Source: Dehalococcoidia bacterium (lineage in GTDB: Bacteria > Chloroflexota > Dehalococcoidia > Dehalococcoidales > W693). Taken from it: DNA of 9,203 nt. Position 1 is the stretch's first letter. The number at the start of each line of letters is the position of its first letter. Where the stretch lies: positions 1 through 9,203 of the forward strand of contig DAOUSH010000012.1 in assembly GCA_030627335.1 (NCBI GenBank). Direction: 5' to 3'. The translations under genes and the position numbers were made by a program. Positions 1 through 5,008 of this stretch are shown piece by piece. The notes under the pieces were generated by a model. It did not search any database. It saw only the letters and a list, made by a program, of their open reading frames with translations, and was not told where the DNA came from.

Positions 1-150
1 CACAGACCTGAGCTGGTCCGGGGTTAGCTGCCTGCCGTCCAGCATACTGGTATTGGAATCCAGCATCTCCCGGTCGCCCAGCCCGCTTTTTATCTCCGTC
101 AGCGCTTCACTGCGGGAGAAATCGTCCGGCCCGGCCAGTATATAGAGCAA
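1..150 (-). CDS. holA: DNA polymerase III delta subunit (HolA), N-terminal part; gene runs off the window
   Basis: The reverse strand from 150 down to 1 reads as 50 codons without a stop. It begins MLYILAGPDDFSRSEAL and continues through LGDREMLDSNTSMLDGRQLT. This is the typical start of the clamp-loader delta subunit, where the first beta strand is followed by a G-x-D-D/x-F-S segment (residues 7-12) and a short stretch ending in a conserved L-D-G. Delta opens the beta sliding clamp during replication. I chose the TTG at 150-148 because it puts the protein at the family's usual first residue and has an AAGGGGG site five bases upstream. A GTG two codons earlier (156-154) is the alternative but would lie directly against that site. 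The gene is divergent from the small gene at 302. About 85% of the protein lies outside the window, so the call rests on the N-terminus only. Confidence 0.82.
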   Translation of the reverse strand, partial: MLYILAGPDDFSRSEALTEIKSGLGDREMLDSNTSMLDGRQLTPDQLRSV

Positions 151-182
151 TGCCACCCCCTTGTTGATTAGCCACTTTATTT

Positions 183-234
183 TACCACAACAGTGGTACC
201 GAGTTGCCGAAGAGCTATTGCAGTACAGTGGTAC
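183..234. repeat. Inverted and direct GTGGTA repeats between holA and the small HEAT-like gene
   Basis: TACCAC (183-188) and GTGGTA (193-198) form a 6-bp inverted repeat around AACA. The 10-mer ACAGTGGTAC occurs twice, at 190-199 and 225-234, 35 bp apart. The repeats lie in the short divergent gap and just upstream of a good AAGGAG site (235-240). They could be an operator for the small gene. No promoter elements are clear enough here to annotate. Confidence 0.35.
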
Positions 235-301
235 AAGGAGTAGAATTATGCTGGAAAATCTCATCCGGCTGACACCACCCAGGCTAAAAAGGAGAAGCAA
301 A

Positions 302-526
302 ATGTCAGAACAGGTTACCGGCGAACTGCAGAAGTTGAGCGCCATCGCCACCGATATGGACCTCATCGACAAGCTGAGGACTCAGGCTATCCAGTCAATC
401 GGCAGCGTTGGCACCCACGATGCCCTCTTAGCCCTGTTAGACCTGGCTGCCAACGAAAAGTTGAATGCCAACGAAAGAGACCTCGCCCTCAAGCAAGCCA
501 GAAATATAGTAAAACAGAGCCGCTGA
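302..526 (+). CDS. Small HEAT-repeat-like protein, 74 residues, function unknown
   Basis: I do not recognise a named family. The protein is short, soluble and largely helical by composition. Residues 26-49 (R-x2-A-I-x2-I-G-x2-G-T-x2-A-L-x2-L-L-x-L-A) fit the spacing of a PBS-lyase/HEAT helical hairpin, and residues 56-74 look like the start of another helix. With only one or two repeats it may be a small scaffold or inhibitor; this is inference. The ATG at 302 has a strong AAAGGAG site (288-294) seven bases upstream. An in-frame ATG at 248 also has an excellent AAGGAG (235-240) seven bases upstream and would add 18 residues rich in Leu, Arg and Lys, so both starts may be used. The gene lies 99 bases before the YchF-like gene on the same strand and could be cotranscribed with it. 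Confidence 0.68.
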   Translation: MSEQVTGELQKLSAIATDMDLIDKLRTQAIQSIGSVGTHDALLALLDLAANEKLNANERDLALKQARNIVKQSR

Positions 527-625
527 TAGACCCCGGGCTGACACCGAAGACATCAAGGTAAACCGCTTTCAGTGTGCCGTTCCTGAGAATGCAGAGGGCG
601 GGAAGAGGAGATAAAAACCCGGGTT

Positions 626-1726
626 ATGAGTGTAGGCATTGGCATTATAGGGTTGGCAGAAAGCGGGCGGACGACCATCTTCAACGCCTTGGCACGGGGC
701 AAAGCCGATACCGGAGGGCAGATGCAGAAAGCGCCTCATATCGGCATCGCCAAGGTTCCGGACCCGCGTCTCGGCAAACTGACGGAGCTTTTTAAGCCCA
801 AGAAAACCACCCCGGCTGAGGTAAAATACCTCGATATCGGCGCTTCGCTTAAGAGCCTGGATAAAGACACGGCTATCAGTGGAGAGTACCTGTCCCAGCT
901 CAGCAGTGTCGACGCCCTGATAAACGTCGTCCGGGCTTTTACCGATGAAAGCATCCCCCACACCGAGGGCAGTGTCGATGTAGCACGAGATATGGCTGCT
1001 ATGAACCTGGAGCTCGCCTATTCCGACCTGGCTATCATCGAGCGGCGGCTCAACCGCATAGAGGCATCACTCAAATCAGCTAAGGCAGACGAGTGCCATA
1101 GCCTCCACCATGAGCAGGAACTGCTGGGCAGAGTGAAATCCAGGCTGGATAAAGATATCCCTATAAGGGAGCAAGACCTCACCGAGGAAGAAAACAGGCT
1201 TACCACCGGCTACCAGTTCCTGAGCGCCAAGCCGCTGCTGACAGTGGTCAACATCGGCGAAGACCAGCTGCCCCATGCAAAAACCCTGGAGGAAGACCTG
1301 AACCAGCAGCTCTCGCACCCCAATCATCGCATTACAACCCTCTGCGGTAAGCTAGAAATGGAGTTAGTACAACTGGACGAAACCTCTGCCGAGAGCTTTC
1401 TCACCGAGTTCGGTCTGACGGAAACCGGGCTGGAGCGAGCTATCAAGCTGTCTTACGGGCTACTGGGGCTGATTACCTTCCTCACCACCGGCCCGGATGA
1501 GGTTAGAGCCTGGCCTATCAGGCAGGGCACCAACGCCTCGAAAGCCGCCGGCAAGATTCACTCGGATATAGAAAGGGGCTTCATCCGCGCCGAGGTCATA
1601 ACCTATGACGACCTGATTGATTACGGCAGCATCGCCGAGGGTAGAAAGCGCGGGCTTCTAAGGCTGGAGGGGAAGAATTACACCGTGAAGGACGGCGATG
1701 TGATTAACTTTTTATTTAATGTGTGA
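626..1726 (+). CDS. ychF: YchF/Ola1-family protein with a degenerate P-loop
   Basis: The protein has 366 residues, close to the usual ~363 for YchF, an Obg-related ATPase that binds ribosomes. The layout is conserved: an N-terminal G-like domain, a helical coiled-coil insertion (about residues 125-180, with the family's E-G-S-V-D lead-in), an N209-I-G-E212 motif at the NxxE position, and a C-terminal TGS domain (from about residue 280) ending G-D-V-I-N-F-L-F-N-V. The catalytic part is odd. The P-loop is G9-x4-G14-R15-T16, with Arg where the family has the invariant Lys. The switch I segment with its threonine is replaced by an unrelated stretch, and D70-I-G-A73 stands where DIAG and the following Lys/Gly-rich switch II should be. 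It may therefore bind nucleotide weakly or not at all. It could be a paralog beside a canonical YchF elsewhere in the genome; the symbol denotes family only. The ATG at 626 has AGAGGAG (604-610) 15 bases upstream, an unusually long gap that contains the palindrome AACCCGGGTT (616-625). Confidence 0.85.
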   Translation: MSVGIGIIGLAESGRTTIFNALARGKADTGGQMQKAPHIGIAKVPDPRLGKLTELFKPKKTTPAEVKYLDIGASLKSLDKDTAISGEYLSQLSSVDALINVVRAFTDESIPHTEGSVDVARDMAAMNLELAYSDLAIIERRLNRIEASLKSAKADECHSLHHEQELLGRVKSRLDKDIPIREQDLTEEENRLTTGYQFLSAKPLLTVVNIGEDQLPHAKTLEEDLNQQLSHPNHRITTLCGKLEMELVQLDETSAESFLTEFGLTETGLERAIKLSYGLLGLITFLTTGPDEVRAWPIRQGTNASKAAGKIHSDIERGFIRAEVITYDDLIDYGSIAEGRKRGLLRLEGKNYTVKDGDVINFLFNV

Positions 1727-1854
1727 GGAAGCTACCTCGCCCCTTGTAGAGTCTTCGACTTTAACCCCATATTTAAACCCCCCCAACCACTTACTAATAT
1801 CTGCCCCGTCAATTTAAAAATTCAGCCTTTCACCAGTAAAAAACCTTTAATTTT

Positions 1855-1893
1855 TATACCGTTGGCACTTGCCTTATTGCCGCCGACGGTATA
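1855..1893. repeat. 12-bp inverted repeat, possible stable hairpin
   Basis: TATACCGTTGGC (1855-1866) pairs with GCCGACGGTATA (1882-1893) with a single G-T wobble, leaving a 15-base loop. It is the strongest hairpin in the remA upstream region. No T-run follows the stem on either strand, so it does not look like an intrinsic terminator. Confidence 0.6.
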
Positions 1894-1998
1894 AGATAAT
1901 AGACGTTTTACCCGAAGCATAATAAGGTGGCAGTTATTACCGGTCACCCGGCTTTACAAAACTTTAGACCAGACAGCATTTAACAGCGACGAGCACTA

Positions 1999-2016
1999 AC
2001 CGGAAACATTTCCGGT
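1999..2016. repeat. Perfect 8-bp inverted repeat upstream of remA (candidate operator)
   Basis: ACCGGAAA (1999-2006) and TTTCCGGT (2009-2016) are perfect inverted arms separated by CA. The centre is about 43 bases before the remA start. The near-continuous symmetry fits a dimeric repressor site better than an RNA hairpin, because a two-base loop would need the inner pairs to open. Confidence 0.5.
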
Positions 2017-2030
2017 CTATTAGAAATATT

Positions 2031-2045
2031 TAAACCCGAGGTTTA
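2031..2045 (+). promoter_or_regulatory. Hairpin overlapping the remA ribosome binding site
   Basis: TAAACC (2031-2036) and GGTTTA (2040-2045) can pair around CGA. The only Shine-Dalgarno-like element for remA, GAGG at 2038-2041, lies in the loop and the start of the 3' arm, nine bases before the ATG. If the hairpin forms in the mRNA it would reduce ribosome access. Confidence 0.4.
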
Positions 2046-2050
2046 GAATT

Positions 2051-2344
2051 ATGACTGGAGAACTGGTTCACGTTGGCTTCGGTAATGTCCTGGCAATGAG
2101 CAGGGTTATTGCCATAGCTTCACCAAACTCGGCGCCAACCAAACGTATCATTCAGGAAGCGAGAAATAAGGGGCTACTGATTGATATGACCAACGGCCGG
2201 AGGACCAAGGCAGTTATCTTCGCCGACAGCGGGCACATCGTTCTGGCGGCCCTGGCCCCAGAGACCATAACCGGCAGGCTTATGGTCAGCCGCGTAGGTT
2301 CGGCGCTGAAACCAGAGCAATGCGATGAAAAAATCGGACTATGA
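2051..2344 (+). CDS. remA: RemA/DUF370 family DNA-binding regulator
   Basis: This 97-residue protein matches the RemA (YlzA, DUF370) family over almost its whole length. It has a V-G-F-G-N start (8-12), the [12 protein letters not shown] core (24-35), the [10 protein letters not shown] segment (47-56), and a C-terminal A-P-E-T-I-T-G-R-L block. In Bacillus, RemA is a ring-forming DNA-binding protein that activates matrix and osmoprotection genes. The arginines here at 18, 50 and 51 match, from memory, positions implicated in DNA contact there. Outside Firmicutes its targets are not well known, so the biofilm role should not be transferred. It sits directly before gmk, a widespread gene pair, and overlaps it by 20 bases. 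The C-terminal tail (after about residue 80) is not conserved. Upstream repeats could allow autoregulation. Confidence 0.9.
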   Translation: MTGELVHVGFGNVLAMSRVIAIASPNSAPTKRIIQEARNKGLLIDMTNGRRTKAVIFADSGHIVLAALAPETITGRLMVSRVGSALKPEQCDEKIGL

Positions 2345-2960
2345 GAGTGCGTACCTGCTTAATATAGACCCCAAGCCGCTACTCCTGGTCCTTTCCGGTC
2401 CCTCGGGTGCCGGAAAGGACGCTGTTTTAACCAGACTGAAGGAGATGGGGTTCCCCCTAGAGTTTATCGTAACCGTAACCACACGCCCCCGGCGAAACAG
2501 CGAGAAGGATAACATAGACTATCACTTCGTCTCCGGGGAAAGCTTCCAGAAGATGATCGAGGCAAAGGAGCTTCTGGAGTGGGCAAAGGTCTACGGCAAC
2601 TGGTACGGGGTGCCCGGACAACCGGTAAAACAGGCACTGGCAGAGGGCAGGGATACCATCCTGAAGATTGATATACAGGGAGCCACCACCATCAAGAAAA
2701 TCCTGCCCCAGGCGGTATTTATCTTCCTGATGCCACTATCAAAGGAAGACCTCGTCACCAGGCTCCGGGGGCGCAACAGCGAATCGGCCTCTGATCTGGA
2801 CCTGCGGCTGAGAACCGTTGAGGAGGAGATGAAGAAGCTGCCCATATTTGACTATGCCATAGTCAACAAACATGGGCAGATCGACCAGGTAATATTAGAG
2901 GTTAAGGCTATTATTACTGCCGAGAAGCTGCGGGTGACCCCCAGAGAGTACTGTCTATAG
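2325..2960 (+). CDS. gmk: Guanylate kinase
   Basis: This cytosolic enzyme phosphorylates GMP (or dGMP) to GDP with ATP in guanine nucleotide synthesis. The 211 residues include a P-loop G25-P-S-G-A-G-K31, the GMP-binding T-T-R-P-R-R stretch with the following D-N-I-D-Y-H-F-V segment, a [10 protein letters not shown] block, I-D-I-Q-G, and a lid region with R-L-R-G-R. All are standard guanylate kinase motifs. Asp-Ala follows the P-loop lysine where many family members have Ser/Gly-Thr. There is a short N-terminal extension of about 17 residues before the first beta strand. The ATG at 2325 lies inside remA and has no good Shine-Dalgarno site, so translation is probably coupled to remA. The gene ends eight bases before the convergent PiT gene, and rpoZ, a frequent downstream partner, is absent. 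Confidence 0.96.
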   Translation: MKKSDYESAYLLNIDPKPLLLVLSGPSGAGKDAVLTRLKEMGFPLEFIVTVTTRPRRNSEKDNIDYHFVSGESFQKMIEAKELLEWAKVYGNWYGVPGQPVKQALAEGRDTILKIDIQGATTIKKILPQAVFIFLMPLSKEDLVTRLRGRNSESASDLDLRLRTVEEEMKKLPIFDYAIVNKHGQIDQVILEVKAIITAEKLRVTPREYCL

Positions 2961-2968
2961 GCTCGCCG

Positions 2969-3967
2969 TTAAAATAAGCCCAACAGCCAGGAAAACAGGT
3001 AGCCCAGCCCGCCGCAGACGGGAAAGGTTACTATCCAGGCGGTAATGATATTACCAGCCACCCCCCAGCGAACCGCCGATAACCTCCGCGTGGTACCCAC
3101 TCCCATAACTGATGTGCTTATACAATGCGTGGTACTCACCGGAATACCCAGATGTGAAGCCACCTCAATGACCGAAGCCGCCGAAGCTTCAGCGGCAAAG
3201 CCATGTACCGGGCGCAGGTTGGTAATCCTCATTCCCAGCGTCTTGATAACGCGCCAGCCGCCGATGGTAGTCCCCACACTGATAGACAGAGCCGAAATAA
3301 GAATAATCCACCAAGGGATACTATCCCACATTGCCGTCTGCCCGGTATATAACACGAAAGCCATGGTAATAATACCTATGGGCATCTGACCATCATTCTT
3401 GCCGTGGCTATAAGCCATAAAAGCAGACGATAGAATCTGCATATTGCCGAAAATATTCCGCACCTTAGCCGGGATGCTTCTCCGAAATATCCACAATATA
3501 AGAACCATAAAAGCAAAACCACCGATAAAGCCGAGGACGGGAGCCGTAACCACCGCCGAAGCAATCTTGCCTATCACCCCCCAGGCTACCGCCCCGGTGC
3601 CCACAGCAGCTACGCCGGCCGCCGCCATAGCGGCGACAAAACCGTGGGTCAGGCTCACCGGCAGCCCCCGGTATGTTGCAAAGCTCGTCCAGACGATAAC
3701 CGCCGCCAGGGCGGCAACCATCGTCTGGTACGAGATTGCCTCCGGTATCAGGATGCCCTTACCGATGGTCTTAGCCACAGCTGTGCCGGTAGCGGCACCG
3801 GCCAGATTAAAGAAGGCGGCCATTATTATGGCATTCCGGGGAGAAAGGGTGCGGGTACCGATTACCGTGGCTATGGCATTGGCGGCATCATTAAAGCCGT
3901 TAACGATACCAAAACCAAGAGCCAGAATGATAATAGCAATCAGAACCCATAACGAAGGGTCAGGCAT
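2969..3967 (-). CDS. pit: PiT family inorganic phosphate permease
   Basis: This is a 332-residue inner-membrane carrier with about ten hydrophobic segments. It carries both PiT signature repeats: N23-G-F-N-D-A-A-N30 near the N-terminus with a later G-L-P-V-S-L-T-H loop, and in the second half H-G-K-N-D-G-Q plus G-I-P-V-S-T-T-H. PiT proteins take up phosphate, usually as a neutral metal-phosphate complex driven by protons or sodium. The length fits the compact bacterial form without a large central loop. The first loop has Leu where the second has Thr in the S-x-T-H motif. The ATG at 3967 overlaps the end of the DUF47 gene by eight bases, so the two are translated together. The gene runs into gmk head-on with an eight-base gap and no terminator. 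Confidence 0.94.
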   Translation of the reverse strand: MPDPSLWVLIAIIILALGFGIVNGFNDAANAIATVIGTRTLSPRNAIIMAAFFNLAGAATGTAVAKTIGKGILIPEAISYQTMVAALAAVIVWTSFATYRGLPVSLTHGFVAAMAAAGVAAVGTGAVAWGVIGKIASAVVTAPVLGFIGGFAFMVLILWIFRRSIPAKVRNIFGNMQILSSAFMAYSHGKNDGQMPIGIITMAFVLYTGQTAMWDSIPWWIILISALSISVGTTIGGWRVIKTLGMRITNLRPVHGFAAEASAASVIEVASHLGIPVSTTHCISTSVMGVGTTRRLSAVRWGVAGNIITAWIVTFPVCGGLGYLFSWLLGLF

Positions 3968-4589
3968 GCTTGAGAGCTACCCCCTCAAGGACATTGGCTA
4001 CATCCTCACACCTATCGGTGGCGCTCTCCATATGCTCATAAATCTCACGCCACTTGATGATATAAACCGTGTCCTTGGTATCATCAAACAGCTCGCCCAG
4101 CGCCGAGCGGAATATCTTATCAGCCGTATTTTCCAGCCGGTTAAGCTCGACGCAGTGCTCGGGGATCTTTTTCAGTTCGGAGCGGCGCCGCAGCAGGGGC
4201 ACCGCCCTCTCCACCTCCATCGCCGCCTTTACTATAACTTCGGCCAGCTCCTTGGACCTCCGGGTAGGGGCATCTATCTTATATATATACAGGGCATCGG
4301 CGGTGGCGTGGATAAAATCGATAATATCATCCATTGTATGAGACAGCATGGCTATATCCTCACGGTCAAAGGGGGTAACAAAGGTGCGGTGCAGGAGGGC
4401 GGCAATCTGGTGAGTGATAAAATCGCCTTCGTGCTCCAGCTCGGTTATTTCGGCCACCTTCATACCGACATTTTCCCAGTTATCGAGCATTTCCTTCAGC
4501 CCCAGGGCGGCTTTTACTATATTATGGGCGGCTCTCTCAAACAGGTCAAAGAACTTCTCCTCACGGGGAATAAAGGGGATACTAAACAA
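3960..4589 (-). CDS. PhoU-like DUF47 protein, phosphate-transport accessory
   Basis: This 209-residue all-helical protein belongs to the PhoU-related DUF47 family, typically encoded next to PiT permeases and thought to regulate them. The start M-F-S-I-P-F-I-P-R-E-E-K-F-F-D-L-F is typical. The acidic metal-binding motifs of PhoU-like bundles are visible: E52-H-E-G-D56 in the first half, L-E-N-T-A-D and T-D-R-C-E-D in the second. I chose the TTG at 4589-4587 because a perfect AGGAGG lies seven bases upstream and the protein then begins at the family's usual place. An upstream ATG (4637) would add 16 unconserved residues and put the AGGAGG inside the coding region. A sigma70-type promoter lies about 100 bases upstream (4714-4686). 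The role in gating or stabilising PiT is inferred from the family and the 8-base overlap. Confidence 0.93.
   Translation of the reverse strand: MFSIPFIPREEKFFDLFERAAHNIVKAALGLKEMLDNWENVGMKVAEITELEHEGDFITHQIAALLHRTFVTPFDREDIAMLSHTMDDIIDFIHATADALYIYKIDAPTRRSKELAEVIVKAAMEVERAVPLLRRRSELKKIPEHCVELNRLENTADKIFRSALGELFDDTKDTVYIIKWREIYEHMESATDRCEDVANVLEGVALKHA
3969..3989 (-). promoter_or_regulatory. Small hairpin containing the likely PiT ribosome binding site
   Basis: Inside the last codons of the DUF47 gene, CTTGAG (3969-3974) and CTCAAG (3984-3989) are inverted arms around nine bases. On the minus strand the only purine-rich site before the PiT ATG, GAGGGGG, lies in the first arm and loop. Ribosomes finishing DUF47 would melt it, which fits coupled translation. 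Confidence 0.3.
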
Positions 4590-4671
4590 TAGAAAACCTC
4601 CTCTGCCAGATAGAGCACACCATGCCGTTTTTAACAAGCCTCATAGTAACCGATAGTCTAAAAATACTGTA

Positions 4672-4702
4672 TCTATTTTATAGGGAGTTTAGATAAAATA
4701 GA
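4672..4702. repeat. 10-bp perfect inverted repeat flanking the -10 of the DUF47-PiT promoter
   Basis: TCTATTTTAT (4672-4681) and ATAAAATAGA (4693-4702) are perfect inverted arms around 11 bases. The minus-strand -10 hexamer (4691-4686) sits in the spacer. A dimeric protein bound here would block the promoter, so it is a candidate operator. Confidence 0.55.
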
Positions 4703-4714
4703 CAGAACTGTCAA
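4686..4714 (-). promoter_or_regulatory. Sigma70-type promoter for the DUF47-PiT operon
   Basis: Read on the minus strand, TTGACA (4714-4709) is followed by 17 bases and TAAACT (4691-4686). The -35 is perfect, the -10 is fair and the spacing is ideal. Transcription would begin near 4679, giving a leader of about 90 nt before the TTG start. Inverted repeats cover both elements. Confidence 0.65.
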
Positions 4715-4719
4715 GACAG
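4701..4719. repeat. Alternating GACAG/CTGTC/GACAG repeat over the -35 of the DUF47-PiT promoter
   Basis: Three five-base units alternate in orientation with AA between them: GACAG (4701-4705), CTGTC (4708-4712) and GACAG (4715-4719). They overlap the -35 hexamer and adjoin the inverted repeat at 4672-4702. CTGTC resembles a PhoB half-site, but the same-direction copies are 14 bases apart rather than 11. Confidence 0.5.
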
Positions 4720-4772
4720 GGTTTACTAGAGATATAATATAGCTATAATATCAAGCCGTTACTTTTCAACTA

Positions 4773-4801
4773 TTGACAGCCAGCAGACAAGGGCATAGAA
4801 T
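4773..4801 (+). promoter_or_regulatory. Sigma70-type promoter for trkA-trkH
   Basis: TTGACA (4773-4778), a 17-base spacer and TAGAAT (4796-4801) form a near-consensus promoter facing trkA. Transcription would start near 4808. A weaker alternative upstream is TTTACT (4722-4727), 16 bases, TATAAT (4744-4749), which overlaps the palindrome TATAGCTATA (4738-4747). Confidence 0.7.
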
Positions 4802-4807
4802 GCGAAC

Positions 4808-5008
4808 CTGAAATAAAGCAGTAAAAAGTGGGGTAAAGAACAGCCCAGAATAATGGAAAGCGAGCCTCTTGAACAACTGCCTGCCACCAAGCCTGGCAAC
4901 CGAGTGTTAAGAAGAACAAAGAAACCCCGGGGAATGCTCCGCGACGTTTGCCGCAGCATTTCAAGGCGCTTCAAGTTTATAACCAGTAAGCACCAGGAGA
5001 CAAGGTAG
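4808..5008 (+). promoter_or_regulatory. About 200-nt trkA leader, possibly structured
   Basis: The span from the predicted transcript start to the trkA ATG holds no credible gene. Possible pairings include TGCCA/TGGCA near 4882-4898, AATGCT/AGCATT around 4933-4960, and a longer-range CTTGAA (4868-4873) with either copy of TTCAAG (4960-4965, 4970-4975). GGGGT near 4830 can pair with ACCCC at 4924-4928. A 200-nt leader on a potassium-uptake operon invites a riboswitch explanation. I do not see the conserved blocks of the c-di-AMP (ydaO) class or any other class I know. The trkA ribosome binding site AGGAG (4995-4999) closes the region. Confidence 0.4.

Larger units (their letters stand above)
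1727..2050 (+). other. 324-base non-coding gap upstream of remA with serial inverted repeats
   Basis: No credible open reading frame lies here. The stretch is richer in A and T than its neighbours and contains at least four inverted repeats: 1855-1893, 1920-1939 (TAATAA/TTATTA arms), 1999-2016 and 2031-2045. I found no convincing -35/-10 pair and no hairpin followed by a T-run that would mark a terminator for the YchF-like gene. The spacing suggests a long structured leader for remA-gmk, a cluster of operators, or both. Confidence 0.55.

Noticed and set aside
569..961. Minus-strand frame of 130 codons over the start of the YchF-like gene
   Set aside because: It is antisense to the conserved N-terminal domain and has no family resemblance.
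1855..1893. Intrinsic terminator after the YchF-like gene
   Set aside because: The stem is good, but no T-run follows on either strand and it lies about 130 bases past the stop codon.
3444..4592. Plus-strand open frame of 382 codons across the PiT and DUF47 genes
   Set aside because: It lies opposite two well-supported genes, shows no family motifs and is low in complexity. It is a by-product of GC-rich codon use.
4701..4719. PhoB Pho box at the DUF47-PiT promoter
   Set aside because: CTGTC units are present, but same-direction copies are 14 bases apart rather than 11, and the A-T that completes CTGTCAT is missing.
4808..5008. c-di-AMP (ydaO) riboswitch before trkA
   Set aside because: The position fits, but the conserved GACAGCUAACC-type block and the other class-defining segments are not present by eye. 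A covariance-model search would settle it.
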